64,000 bases of DNA, from contig NZ_JAGYHF010000010.1 of assembly GCF_018336155.1 (NCBI RefSeq), positions 62,001 to 126,000 of the forward strand. Reading direction: 5' to 3'. The position numbers and the translations under genes are program-made. Source of the DNA: Pseudomonas rustica. Lineage in GTDB: Bacteria > Pseudomonadota > Gammaproteobacteria > Pseudomonadales > Pseudomonadaceae. This document shows, piece by piece, positions 40,710 to 49,724 of the stretch (the first letter of the stretch is position 1; each line of letters opens with the position of its first letter). The notes beneath the pieces are model-generated. The model saw only the letters and a list, made by a program, of their open reading frames with translations. It did no database searches and was not told where the DNA came from.

Positions 40710-42407
40710 TCATTCTTCCACCCGCACTTCGCGAAACATGCCCATTTCCATGTGGTACAGGAGATGGCAGTGATAGGCCCAGCGGCCAAGCGCGTCGGCG
40801 GTTACGCGGTAACTGCGACGCGTGCCGGGCGGCATGTCGATGGTGTGTTTGCGCACCTGGAAGTCGCCGTTTTCGTCTTCCAGATCGCTCCACATGCCGT
40901 GCAGGTGAATGGGGTGGGTCATCATCGTGTCGTTGACCAGCACCAGCCGAATGCGCTCGCCGTATTTCAGGCGCAAGGGCTCGGCATCGGAGAATTTGAT
41001 GCCGTTGAACGACCAGGCGAATTTCTCCATGTGGCCGGTGAGGTGCAACTCGACGGTGCGGCTCGGGTCGCGGCCGTCCGGGTCTTCGAAGGTGCTGCGC
41101 AGGTCGGCGTAGGTCAGCACGCGGCGACCGTTGTTGCGCAAACCGAGGCCGGGATCGTTGAGTTTCGGCGCGGTGGTCATGGCTTGCATGTCCACCAGCG
41201 AATTGTTTTTTTCGCTGTCGGGATGCGCCTGCATCGGGGCCATCGTTGAGTGATCCATGGCGCTCATGTCCATCGAGCCGTGATCCATGCCGCCCATGCC
41301 CATGTCGTCCATGCTCACCAATGGGCGCGGATCCAGCGCGGGCACCGCCGCCGAGAGTCCGGGGCGGGTGGCGAGGGTGCCGCGGGCATAGCCCGTGCGA
41401 TCCATGGCCTGCGCGAACAGGGTGTAGACCTCGGCGTCGGGCTCAACGATGACGTCATAGGTTTCCGCCACGGCGATGCGCAATTCATCGACGCTGACCG
41501 GTTTGACGTGCAAGCCATCCGCCGCGACCACGGTCATTTTCAGCCCCGGAATGCGCACGTCGAAGTAAGTCATGGCCGAGCCGTTGATCAAGCGCAGACG
41601 CAGTTTTTCGCCGGGGCGAAACAGCCCTGTCCAGTTGGAATCAGGCGCGTGGCCATTCATCAGGAAGGTGTACGTGGCGCCACTGACGTCGGCGATGTCA
41701 GTGGGATTCATGTTCATTTCCGCCCACATCTTGCGATCGGCGACGGTCGCGCCCCAGCCTTTTTCGCTGACGTCGTTGATGAAGTCGCCGACCGTGCGTT
41801 TGTGGAAGTTGTAGTAGTCGGATTGTTTTTTCAGGGTATTCATCAGGCTGGCCGGGTCTTCGTCGCTCCAGTCGCTGAGCATTACTACGAAGTCGCGATC
41901 GTACTGGAACGGCTCCGGCTGTTTCGCGTCGATCACCAGCGGGCCGTAGACGCCGGCCTGTTCCTGGAGACCGGAATGGCTGTGATACCAATAAGTGCCG
42001 TTTTGCCGCACCTTGAATTGATAGACGTACACGCCACCCGGTTCGATGCCGTGAAAACTCAGGCCGGGCACGCCATCCATGTTCGCCGGCAACAAAATGC
42101 CGTGCCAGTGAATCGAAGTACTGTCCTTGAGCCGGTTGCGCACGCGCAGCGTCACGGTGTCGCCTTCACGCCAACGCAACAACGGGCCGGGTAGACTGCC
42201 GTTGATGGTCATCGCAGTGCGCGGACTGCCAGTGAAGTTGACCGGGGTTTCGCCGATGAACAGCTCGAACTCGCTGCCGTTCAGCTCATTGATCTGCCCG
42301 GGGCCATTCAGCGCCCAGACCGGCGCTCGCCACAGGCCGAGGCCGCCGAGCAAACCGCCGGCTGCGAGGCCTTTGACGAAGGTGCGTCTTGAAGTGTTGG
42401 ATGGCAT
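40710..42407 (-). CDS. copA: Periplasmic multicopper oxidase CopA
   Basis: A 565-residue copper-resistance oxidase of the CopA/PcoA family. The Tat signal SRRTFVKGLAAGGLLGG is at the N terminus. All copper ligand motifs are present: HWHG, YWYHSHSG, HPIHLHGMW and the type I site YHCHLLYHMEMGM. A Met-rich segment (MDDMGMGGMDHGSMDMSAMD) lies near residues 375-400. I prefer ATG 42407, with GGGGAC upstream, to a GTG eight codons further out. It is the first gene of copAB, and the CopR box 73-88 bases upstream indicates control by the CopRS pair at 337-2363. Confidence 0.95.
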   Translation of the reverse strand: MPSNTSRRTFVKGLAAGGLLGGLGLWRAPVWALNGPGQINELNGSEFELFIGETPVNFTGSPRTAMTINGSLPGPLLRWREGDTVTLRVRNRLKDSTSIHWHGILLPANMDGVPGLSFHGIEPGGVYVYQFKVRQNGTYWYHSHSGLQEQAGVYGPLVIDAKQPEPFQYDRDFVVMLSDWSDEDPASLMNTLKKQSDYYNFHKRTVGDFINDVSEKGWGATVADRKMWAEMNMNPTDIADVSGATYTFLMNGHAPDSNWTGLFRPGEKLRLRLINGSAMTYFDVRIPGLKMTVVAADGLHVKPVSVDELRIAVAETYDVIVEPDAEVYTLFAQAMDRTGYARGTLATRPGLSAAVPALDPRPLVSMDDMGMGGMDHGSMDMSAMDHSTMAPMQAHPDSEKNNSLVDMQAMTTAPKLNDPGLGLRNNGRRVLTYADLRSTFEDPDGRDPSRTVELHLTGHMEKFAWSFNGIKFSDAEPLRLKYGERIRLVLVNDTMMTHPIHLHGMWSDLEDENGDFQVRKHTIDMPPGTRRSYRVTADALGRWAYHCHLLYHMEMGMFREVRVEE

Positions 42408-42479
42408 GCGCTGGAAGTCCCCGTTTGACACATGACGGGGAGGCTAACCAGCGCTGGCTTTCAGTTGGCTGAGGGCGGG

Positions 42480-42495
42480 ATTACAGTTTTGACAG
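42480..42495 (-). promoter_or_regulatory. CopR box upstream of copAB
   Basis: Read on the minus strand: CTGTCA-AAACT-GTAAT, one mismatch from CTGACA-n5-GTAAT, preceded by CCCAAC as the site at 2431 is preceded by CCAAC. It lies 73-88 bases before the copA start and points the same way. Confidence 0.7.
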
Positions 42496-42509
42496 GTTGG
42501 GCGTTCGCT

Positions 42510-42980
42510 TCAAAGCCCCAAACCTTCCTGCACCACCAACAACAAATTGTTCTCGGTCAACGCAATCGCATCCAGCTGTTGCCCGGTTTCGATCGACTGC
42601 ATCCACCAATGGCTTTCGCCGTGTTCATCAACAGTGCGCAGCAGAAAAGTGTCTCTGCCTGGCACGAGGATCTGAACCCGACCCGCACCATCCTCAGTAA
42701 ACCGCGCAATCGGATCAAACGTAAGGCTGTGCTCATTGCCTTCGATCACCAATTGATCCACCGCGTAATCATGACTTTCGCCGTCCGGCGACGTTTCACA
42801 CACGTGGGTCGGGTTGCGCCGGATCTTCAATCCGACTTCCGCCACGGGTTGCAACCACGCCTCGATGCGGTGGTACAGGCTGTCCACTTGTTTGGCCCAG
42901 CAATCGATCTCCAGCGTCGCGTCCGCTTGGGTGTGCCGGGTTTGCTTGAGCTTCGCGGCGAGTTCGTCTGCTTTACTCAT
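42510..42980 (-). CDS. Conserved hypothetical protein
   Basis: A 156-residue soluble protein I cannot name. The first ~50 residues are helical (ELAAKLKQTRHTQADATLE and VDSLYHRIEAWLQPV). The rest is beta-rich with an RRNPTHVCETSPDGESHDY segment and a C-terminal part on display of polar strands (VQILVPGRDTFLLRTVDEHG). No signal peptide or membrane segment. It is upstream of copA on the same strand, but the copA box lies in the 102-bp gap between them, so it is probably separate. Coding is supported by strong third-position G/C bias. Confidence 0.7.
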   Translation of the reverse strand: MSKADELAAKLKQTRHTQADATLEIDCWAKQVDSLYHRIEAWLQPVAEVGLKIRRNPTHVCETSPDGESHDYAVDQLVIEGNEHSLTFDPIARFTEDGAGRVQILVPGRDTFLLRTVDEHGESHWWMQSIETGQQLDAIALTENNLLLVVQEGLGL

Positions 42981-43145
42981 TTCGGTTCCCTTGGTTTGAT
43001 GTCTGCCTGTTAATCGTAGACCTTGCGGCGGCGTACGGCCTTGCCTTGCGTCATGCGCCGGCGCTGTCAGCGTGCCTCATTCCATACAAATCACGTCAGG
43101 TCAGCATCGAAAACCACGGGCGCAGGCGTCTCAGGGAGCGGGTAC

Positions 43146-43811
43146 ATGAAAAAGCTGTTTACAATTTTCGCGTTGATCGTGCTGACGGCCGGTAGCATCG
43201 GGCTGATCTCGTCACGTCAGTCGCCGAGCCATAAGGAGCGGCCGGAAGCAGTGGCGGGGGCGTTCGATTATTACTTGCTGACGCTGTCCTGGTCGCCGAC
43301 GTTTTGCCTGACGCACAAGGACGACGCGCAGTGCTCCGGTAAGGGTTATGGCTTTGTTTTGCATGGGTTGTGGCCACAGTATGCGCAGGGCGGCTGGCCG
43401 CAATCGTGTCCGCCGCTGAGCAAGCTTTCGGCTGAACAACGTAGCAAAGGCCTGACGTTGTTCCCGACGCAGAAATTGCTTTATCACGAATGGCGCAAGC
43501 ACGGCACGTGCAGCGGGCTCGGTGCGACTGGCTATCTTGATGCGGCGGACAAAGCGCTGGCGGCGGTGAACATTCCTGAGCAGCTTCAGCCGTTTGGTGA
43601 TTCCTATTACTTTAAGGCGCAGGAAATTGCTGATCTGTTCCGTAAAAGTAATCCGAAGATTCCGGCTGATGGCATTGCGGTGATTTGCAGCGGGCCGGAG
43701 TTGGCGGAAGTGCGTGTTTGTCTGGACAAGGATTTGCGCTTTGCAGCGTGTGGCAAAGGGGTGAGGACGCAGTGCCGGAACGGGAATATTCGGGTGCCAC
43801 CGAAGCGTTGA
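43146..43811 (+). CDS. RNase T2 family ribonuclease (RNase I-like)
   Basis: A 221-residue exported ribonuclease. An N-terminal hydrophobic signal or anchor (residues 4-22) is followed by FDYYLLTLSWSPTFC. Both catalytic segments are intact: CAS I FVLHGLWPQ and CAS II YHEWRKHGTCSG, each with its catalytic His. Several Cys are placed for disulphides, including the terminal ACGKGVRTQC. The ATG at 43146 follows GGGAGCGGG. It would cleave RNA in the periplasm for nutrient scavenging. It stands alone, divergent from the hypothetical gene at 42510. Confidence 0.93.
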   Translation: MKKLFTIFALIVLTAGSIGLISSRQSPSHKERPEAVAGAFDYYLLTLSWSPTFCLTHKDDAQCSGKGYGFVLHGLWPQYAQGGWPQSCPPLSKLSAEQRSKGLTLFPTQKLLYHEWRKHGTCSGLGATGYLDAADKALAAVNIPEQLQPFGDSYYFKAQEIADLFRKSNPKIPADGIAVICSGPELAEVRVCLDKDLRFAACGKGVRTQCRNGNIRVPPKR

Positions 43812-43873
43812 GGCCATCTGTGGTGAGGGCGCTTGCTTCTGCTTGAGTGCTCAGCGCTCATGAGATTTTTTGG

Positions 43874-43919
43874 GGCCGCTGCGCAGCCCATCGGGGATAA
43901 ATCCCCTCGCCACAGGGAT
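43874..43919. repeat. Single REP arm, GGGGATAAATCCCC class
   Basis: Same sequence as the right arm at 37865-37980. The remaining part of the 312-bp gap 43812-44123 shows no gene; GTGGACTACGCTCAG-type sequence near 44057 has no clear structure. Confidence 0.65.
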
Positions 43920-44123
43920 TTGTGTGATGTCTGGCACTTCAGAATGGATTAACCGTAAAGAAGCAATCGAAAATAAATCTGCCAACAGCGATCATCCTAA
44001 TTCGCAGCACGCCGATACAACGGGGCGGGATCGTGGCGTTTGCCCCGAGCACCCCGGTGGACTACGCTCAGACCGTAAGGGTTTCGGGCCTACGCCCTTG
44101 TCGTACCTGCCCAGGACACGCTT

Positions 44124-45692
44124 TTGCCTATTCCCATTCACGATCCGCAACAGGCTCCCGGCGCGCTGAAGCGCCTGCCACTGCGTAAAGCGGCTGTGCT
44201 GTTTATCGTTGCGGTGTGCCTGTGTCTGTTCGGCTTGCTCTACCTGCAACTGGAGCAGTCGCGGCGTCAGGATCTGGCCGTGGCGAAAGTGGCATCGAGC
44301 AACCTGACCCGGGCGATGGCGCAACAGGCCGAGGACACGTTTCACTCCGCCGATCTGGTGATGACCAGTCTGGTCGACTGGATTGAGGACGACGGCTACG
44401 GCGCGACGCAGAAGCCGCGTTTGCAGAAAACCTTCGCCCGGCGCGTGCAGCAGATGGGGCAGTTGCACGGCATCTTTTTCTTCGACAAACAGGGCCAGTG
44501 GATCATCACTTCGTTCGCCGATTTGCCCCGTGGCAACGGCGTGGCCGATCGCGATTACTTCAAGTTTCATCAGCAGAATGAATCGACGCTGGCGCACATC
44601 GGCCCGGCGATTCGCAGCCGTGAGAACGGCGAATGGATCATCCCGATCTCGAAACGCGTCAATGACCACGCCGGCAATTTTCAGGGTGTGCTGATGGCCG
44701 GGATCAAGATGGCGTACTTCGATCAGTTCTTCAAAAGCTTCAGCCTCGACGACAACGGCATCATGTTCCTCGGCCTGACGGACGGCACGCTGTTGGCGCG
44801 CCGACCGTTTGAAGAAAACCTTATTGGTACGTCGCTGGCGCAGGGGCGGATTTATCAGAAGTTGCTGCCGGAAGCCCAGTCCGGCACGGCGATGATCAGG
44901 TCGGTGGTCGATGACGTCGTGCGTTTGTATGGCTATCGGCAACTGGGGTCGTATCCATTGGTGGTCGCGGCGGCGTCGTCGCGCGACACGATTCTCAAGG
45001 GTTGGTATGAGCGCGCGTTTCAGTCCAGCGTGATCATTGCGTTGGTGATTTTGGGCGTCGGGCTGTTCGGCTGGGTGTTCATCCATCAGGTGCGCAACGG
45101 CGAGCGCATCGAGAAAAATCTGCGCCGGGCACAACTCGCGCTGGAGCAGATCGCGACCCACGACAGCCTGACCGGACTGGCCAATCGGCGCTTGTTCGAA
45201 CGTTCGCTGGAAATTGAATTTGCCCGTGGCGCGCGGCAGGTGAGTCCGGTGAGCCTGATCATGCTCGATATCGATTTCTTCAAGCGCTACAACGATGCCT
45301 ACGGCCATGTCGCCGGTGATCATTGCCTGATGCAAGTGGCGCAAGTGGTCAAGACCTGCTGCCAGCGCAAGGCCGATCTGGCGGTGCGTTATGGCGGGGA
45401 AGAGTTTGCGGTGTTGCTGCCGGACACGGACATCAACGGCGCGTTGGCAATTGCCGGGCAGATTCGCCGCAGCGTGATCGATAAACACATCATCCACAGC
45501 GGCTCGCCCACCGGGTATCTGACGGTGAGCCTGGGTTGTTATGCGTTTATTCCTAGCGGCAATGACAGTCTGGAAACGTTCATCCACCGCGCTGATGCGG
45601 CGTTGTATCAAGCGAAAAATGCCGGGCGCAATCGCGCGGCGGTGTTATCGCTGGACGGCGGAATCGCCGAACTCATGCGCTCCGATCGCTAA
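44124..45692 (+). CDS. Membrane-bound diguanylate cyclase with extracytoplasmic sensor domain
   Basis: A 522-residue inner-membrane protein. A first membrane helix at about residues 22-42 is followed by a periplasmic sensor region of about 250 residues of the Cache type (GQWIITSFADLPRG, VADRDYFKFHQQNE), a second membrane helix at about 292-312, and a GGDEF domain. The active site is RYGGEEFAVLLP, with a product-inhibition I-site RKAD five residues before GGEEF, so it should synthesise c-di-GMP and be feedback-controlled. The start is a TTG at 44124 with CAGGAC upstream; later starts would remove part of the cytoplasmic tail only. Confidence 0.88.
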   Translation: MPIPIHDPQQAPGALKRLPLRKAAVLFIVAVCLCLFGLLYLQLEQSRRQDLAVAKVASSNLTRAMAQQAEDTFHSADLVMTSLVDWIEDDGYGATQKPRLQKTFARRVQQMGQLHGIFFFDKQGQWIITSFADLPRGNGVADRDYFKFHQQNESTLAHIGPAIRSRENGEWIIPISKRVNDHAGNFQGVLMAGIKMAYFDQFFKSFSLDDNGIMFLGLTDGTLLARRPFEENLIGTSLAQGRIYQKLLPEAQSGTAMIRSVVDDVVRLYGYRQLGSYPLVVAAASSRDTILKGWYERAFQSSVIIALVILGVGLFGWVFIHQVRNGERIEKNLRRAQLALEQIATHDSLTGLANRRLFERSLEIEFARGARQVSPVSLIMLDIDFFKRYNDAYGHVAGDHCLMQVAQVVKTCCQRKADLAVRYGGEEFAVLLPDTDINGALAIAGQIRRSVIDKHIIHSGSPTGYLTVSLGCYAFIPSGNDSLETFIHRADAALYQAKNAGRNRAAVLSLDGGIAELMRSDR

Positions 45693-45713
45693 TCCCCAAA
45701 TCAATGCACAACC

Positions 45714-45808
45714 CCCTGTGGGAGCGGGCTTGCTCGCGAAGGCGTCGTCTCAGATAAACAATTTCTACCTGACACACCGCCTTCGCGAGCAAGCCCGCTC
45801 CCACAGGG
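45714..45808. repeat. REP pair, GCTCGCGA class
   Basis: Inverted arms CCCTGTGGGAGCGGGCTTGC... and ...GCAAGCCCGCTCCCACAGGG with about 38 bases between. It lies between convergent genes. Confidence 0.9.
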
Positions 45809-45848
45809 AATCTGCGTCAATGGCTCACCACGGATGGCTCTTGTTCGT

Positions 45849-46148
45849 TCAGCCGCCTGTGCCACCGCCCGCACCGCCAGTCCCGCCGCCGGCCGAACCG
45901 GTGCCGCCGCCCGCGCCTGAGCCCGAACCGCTGGAACCGCCATTGGTGCCGGTGCCCGAACCTGCACCGTCCGAGCCGTTGCCGCCAGAAGGCGCGCCTG
46001 GTGTGTTATCCGGTGGCATGGTCGAGCCGCTAGTGGCGCCGGATTTGGTGCCAGTGGCGTCAGCGCCATCATTGGCCGCGAAGCTGGCGGCCGAGGCCGT
46101 GGCGAGCAGGCCGGCGAGCATTAATGAAGTGAAAGTGCGCGTCTTCAT
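45849..46148 (-). CDS. Small secreted glycine-rich protein
   Basis: A 99-residue protein with a Sec signal peptide (to about residue 25, ASAASFA). The mature part is low complexity: Ser/Thr/Gly/Asn first, then Gly runs such as GAGGGTGSAGGGTGGAGG to the end. Ending abruptly in the repeat suggests its length may vary between strains. The start is preceded by GGAGACGTACC. It resembles in style the small secreted protein at 23563 but not in sequence. Function unknown. Confidence 0.65.
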   Translation of the reverse strand: MKTRTFTSLMLAGLLATASAASFAANDGADATGTKSGATSGSTMPPDNTPGAPSGGNGSDGAGSGTGTNGGSSGSGSGAGGGTGSAGGGTGGAGGGTGG

Positions 46149-46335
46149 GGTACGTCTCCAAAAAGGGGATTTACCTGATATTGGTCTGACGCGCTGAAGC
46201 GTTGGTGCCGGTCGGCTGACCAGCGGTCGATCTCGTGGCTAAGTGGCCTACTGTTCTTCTGGAATATTGGCTATTTGCCGAACCCCGCGCCGGGACTAAC
46301 GTAGTCACACATTCACTTGCCCCCGGATATTCACC

Positions 46336-46776
46336 ATGAAAGCTCGTACCGATTTCTACACCGCTTCCCCGGACGCCCTGAAAGCGATGATCGCCCTGGA
46401 AACCGCCGTGTCCAAACTGCCACTGGAAAAGACCCTGGTTGAACTGGTCAAGCTGCGCGCTTCGCAAATCAACGGCTGCGCCTTCTGCATCGACATGCAC
46501 ACCGCCGATGCAATCAAGGGCGGCGAAACCCCGCGTCGTCTGTTCGCCGTGACCGCATGGCGTGAAGCGCCGTTCTTCAGCGACCGCGAACGCGCTGCGC
46601 TGCTGTGGACTGAATCGCTGACCCAACTGAGCCTGACCCACGCACCGGATGAAGATTACGAAGTCGTCGCGGCGCAGTTCACCCCGAAAGAACTGGTCGA
46701 CCTGACCGTGGCAATCAGCACCATCAACAGCTGGAATCGCCTGGCCGTCGGCTTCCGCAAAACCCCGCAAGCCTAA
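46336..46776 (+). CDS. Carboxymuconolactone decarboxylase / AhpD-like alkylhydroperoxidase family protein
   Basis: A 146-residue cytoplasmic protein of the CMD family with the redox motif CAFCIDMH (Cys about residues 48 and 51), the AhpD-like core. The N-terminal MKARTDFYTASPDALKAM and the later WREAPFFSDRERAALLWTE are typical of the subgroup with an N-terminal extension of about 25 residues. It probably reduces organic peroxides. It stands alone between a REP pair and the divergent glycine-rich gene. Confidence 0.9.
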   Translation: MKARTDFYTASPDALKAMIALETAVSKLPLEKTLVELVKLRASQINGCAFCIDMHTADAIKGGETPRRLFAVTAWREAPFFSDRERAALLWTESLTQLSLTHAPDEDYEVVAAQFTPKELVDLTVAISTINSWNRLAVGFRKTPQA

Positions 46777-46806
46777 CTATCAACACATAACCCCCAACAC
46801 ATAACC

Positions 46807-46900
46807 CCTGTGGGAGCGGGCTTGCTCGCGAAGGCGGTGTGTCAGGTACAACAATGCTGACTGACACACCGCCTTCGCGAGCAAGCCCGCTCCCACAGGG
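46807..46900. repeat. REP pair, GCTCGCGA class
   Basis: Nearly perfect inverted arms of about 37 bases, extended by GGTGTGTCAG / CTGACACACC, so most of the element is one long palindrome. Confidence 0.9.
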
Positions 46901-46926
46901 GACAGTGCAGGCGCCCCGAATTCTGA

Positions 46927-48522
46927 TCAATGCCCATCCGCACTCGGCGCGGCCGGTGGTTGTACCTTGCGCATCAAGGGCACCATCGCCGTGGCGATGA
47001 CGAAGCAGACCATGATCATCAGGAAGGTGTCGCCGTAGGTTTGCGTTTGCGCCTCGCGGTACGTCAGCAACCACAACTGGCGCAGGCTGGCGGTGACGCC
47101 GACGTCACCGCTCTGGCCCAGCGTGGCGAAGTTGCCGCCGACCTGCGACAGCCACTGATTCATCGCCTCATTGCTACTGTTCAGATGCTCGGCCAACCGC
47201 GTGAAATGCAGGTTGGTACGGTCATTGAGGATGGTCGCGCACGCCGCAATCCCAATCGCTCCACCCAAATTGCGCATCAGGTTGAACAGGCCCGAGGCAT
47301 GCTTCAAGCGTGCTGGCGCCAACCCTCCCAAGGTCAATGTCACCGCCGGCGGCACCGCCAGTTGCTGAGCAATTCCGCGCAGTGCTTGCGGCAGCATCAA
47401 TTGCCCCGCGCCCCAGTCGTGGGTGATCGGGCTGAATTCCCACATCGACACCGCGAACAACCCCAACCCGACCATCATGATCCAGCGCAGATCGACGCGA
47501 TTGGCGAGAAAGGCGTACAGCGGAATTGCCATGATCTGGAACACGCCAGTGGAGAAAACCGCCAGACCAATGTCCAGCGCGCTGTAGCCGCGCACCCGGC
47601 CGAGAAACAACGGCGTCAGGTAAATCGTCGCGAACAGGCCGATGCCGGTGACAAAGGAAAAGAAGCAGCCGAGGGCGAAATTGCGATCCTTCAAGGCGCG
47701 CAGATCAACGATCGGATTGGCCACGTGCAACGTGCGGCCAATGAAGGCCAATCCGGCGAGCCCGCTGATCCACGCCGTGGTCAGAATCGTCTGGTCGCTG
47801 AACCAGTTCCAGCGCGGGCCTTCTTCGAGGGTGTATTCGAGGCAGCCGAGAAACAGCGCGAGAAAGACCATGCTCAGATAGTCCGCGCCCTTGAGCAGCG
47901 ACAATTCCGGTTGGTCGATTTTCACCAGCATCGGCACCGCCACGGCGACGAAAATCCCCGGCACCAGATTGATGTAGAACAGCCAGTGCCACGACGAAAT
48001 ATCGGTGATCCAGCCGCCAATCACCGGGCCCATGGTTGGCGCCAATGAGGCGACCGCGCCAATGGTGGCCGCTGCGATTACTCGCTGTTTGCCGGTGAAG
48101 AAAAAGAACGCGGTGGTGAACACCAGCGGAATCATTGAGCCGCCGAGAAAACCTTGCAGGGCGCGAAAAGCGATCATGCTCTGGATGTTCCAGGCGATGC
48201 CGCAGAGCAGACTGGCGAGGGTGAAACCGACTGCCGACGCGCAGAACAACCACCGCGTTGAGAACACGCGCGACAGCCAGCCCGACAAGGGAATCACGAT
48301 GATTTCGGCGATCAAATAACTGGTCTGCACCCACGCGGTTTCATCGGTGCCGGCGGACAATCCACCGCCAATATCGCGCAACGACGCGGAGACGATCTGG
48401 ATGTCGAGCAACGCGATAAACATGCCGATGCACATCGTCGCGAAGGCGAATACCTTGGTCGCGGTGGCCATGTCCGCCGCGTTGAACGGTTGCGCAGGGG
48501 CGGCGAGGGTGGCGGCGCTCAT
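46927..48522 (-). CDS. emrB: DHA2-family multidrug efflux transporter (EmrB type)
   Basis: A 531-residue inner-membrane proton antiporter with about 14 membrane helices. Typical features are MFIALLDIQIVSASLRDIGG in the first helix, LSGWLSRVFSTRWLF in the loop 2-3 region, and a motif C-like GPVIGGWITD in helix 5. It starts within the stop codon of emrA (ATGA overlap), so the membrane-fusion protein and pump are made together. An outer-membrane factor gene is not present, so a TolC/OprM-type partner elsewhere is needed. Confidence 0.9.
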   Translation of the reverse strand: MSAATLAAPAQPFNAADMATATKVFAFATMCIGMFIALLDIQIVSASLRDIGGGLSAGTDETAWVQTSYLIAEIIVIPLSGWLSRVFSTRWLFCASAVGFTLASLLCGIAWNIQSMIAFRALQGFLGGSMIPLVFTTAFFFFTGKQRVIAAATIGAVASLAPTMGPVIGGWITDISSWHWLFYINLVPGIFVAVAVPMLVKIDQPELSLLKGADYLSMVFLALFLGCLEYTLEEGPRWNWFSDQTILTTAWISGLAGLAFIGRTLHVANPIVDLRALKDRNFALGCFFSFVTGIGLFATIYLTPLFLGRVRGYSALDIGLAVFSTGVFQIMAIPLYAFLANRVDLRWIMMVGLGLFAVSMWEFSPITHDWGAGQLMLPQALRGIAQQLAVPPAVTLTLGGLAPARLKHASGLFNLMRNLGGAIGIAACATILNDRTNLHFTRLAEHLNSSNEAMNQWLSQVGGNFATLGQSGDVGVTASLRQLWLLTYREAQTQTYGDTFLMIMVCFVIATAMVPLMRKVQPPAAPSADGH

Positions 48523-49628
48523 GGCGCGACGGCCACGGCGCTGGTTTCAGGCTGGGCGCGGGTGTCGACTTCTGCTGTCACTGACAGCCCCGGGCGCAGG
48601 TGGCCGAGCACGCCGTCCGCCGGGTCGAGGAGGATGCGCACCGGCACCCGCTGAACGATTTTGGTGAAGTTGCCGGTGGCGTTTTCCGGCGGCAACACGC
48701 TGAACTGCGAGCCGGTGGCGGGAGCGAGGCTGTCGAGACGACCGTGGAATTCCTGACCGGACAGCACATCGGCGCGGATGCTTACGCGTTGGCCGGGTTT
48801 CATCCGCGCCAATTGGTCTTCCTTGAAATTGGCATCGACCCACAAGCCGCTGGCCGGCACCACCGACAGTTGTTGCGAACCGGCCTGCGCATAAGCGCCA
48901 ACTCGTGCACGACGGTTGCCGATCACGCCATCCACCGGCGCACGCAGTTCGGTATAGCCGAGGTTCAACTGCGCCAGATCACGTTCGGCGCGAGCCTGCT
49001 GAAGGGCGGCGCGGGCCTGTTGTTTTTGCGTATCGATCACCGCGAGTTGGCGTTGCGCGGCGAGCAGTTCGGCCTGGGCGCGGGCGCTCAAGGCTTGCGC
49101 GGTTTTGAAGGTTGCGTCGGCGCGTTGCGCACTTTCGACCGACACGGCATTGGTCGTTACCAGGCGTTTGTAGCGGGCGTTGTCATCCCGCGAACGCGCG
49201 GTTTCGGCGCCCGCCGCATCGATGCCGGCGCGGGCCTGGCCGATCACTGCTTGCTGCAATTGTTCCGTGGCGTCGAGGTTGGCCAGCAGCGCTTCTTCAG
49301 CGGCGACGGCGCCTTCGCTTTTCGCCAGATTGGCGCGGTAGTCGCGCGCGTCGAGACGGATCAGCACATCGCCGGCCTTGACGTGCTGGTTGTCGCTGAC
49401 CAGCACTTCGTCGATGTAACCGGCGACTTTCGGCCCGATCACCGTGACGTCGCCACCGATGTAGGCATCGTCGGTTTCTTCAAGAAATCGCCCGGCGCCC
49501 CACCAATGCACGGCGTAGACGCCGGCGAAAATCAGCGCGAGTAAACCGACGCCCGCAAGCAGCACGCGTCTAAGCAGGGGAGGTTTGGCCTTCACCGCAA
49601 CAGGTTCGAGGGTGGGCATGCTGGTCAT
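48519..49628 (-). CDS. emrA: Membrane-fusion (HlyD/EmrA family) efflux protein
   Basis: A 369-residue periplasmic adaptor with one N-terminal membrane helix (about residues 19-40). After it comes the lipoyl half-motif DVTVIGPKVAGYIDEVLV, a long alpha-helical hairpin (residues ~90-200), the second lipoyl half ELRAPVDGVIGNRRARVGAY, and a beta-barrel domain. I chose ATG 49628 over one six codons upstream. A perfect palindrome 28 bases before the start is a likely operator. The araC gene lies further upstream on the same strand. Confidence 0.9.
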   Translation of the reverse strand: MTSMPTLEPVAVKAKPPLLRRVLLAGVGLLALIFAGVYAVHWWGAGRFLEETDDAYIGGDVTVIGPKVAGYIDEVLVSDNQHVKAGDVLIRLDARDYRANLAKSEGAVAAEEALLANLDATEQLQQAVIGQARAGIDAAGAETARSRDDNARYKRLVTTNAVSVESAQRADATFKTAQALSARAQAELLAAQRQLAVIDTQKQQARAALQQARAERDLAQLNLGYTELRAPVDGVIGNRRARVGAYAQAGSQQLSVVPASGLWVDANFKEDQLARMKPGQRVSIRADVLSGQEFHGRLDSLAPATGSQFSVLPPENATGNFTKIVQRVPVRILLDPADGVLGHLRPGLSVTAEVDTRAQPETSAVAVAP

Positions 49629-49655
49629 GGCGGAATACCTGCGCAAATGGTTCGT

Positions 49656-49671
49656 TATTACGGCCGTAATA
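49656..49671. promoter_or_regulatory. Perfect 16-bp palindrome before emrAB
   Basis: TATTACGGCCGTAATA lies 28-43 bases before the emrA start, where an operator for a dimeric repressor would sit. A related half, GTAATATT, follows on the other side. No MarR or TetR gene is adjacent. Confidence 0.6.
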
Positions 49672-49724
49672 TGACGCAGGTAATATTTGCTGGCAATTTA
49701 TTTCGGATGCCGATCGTCAGTTGT

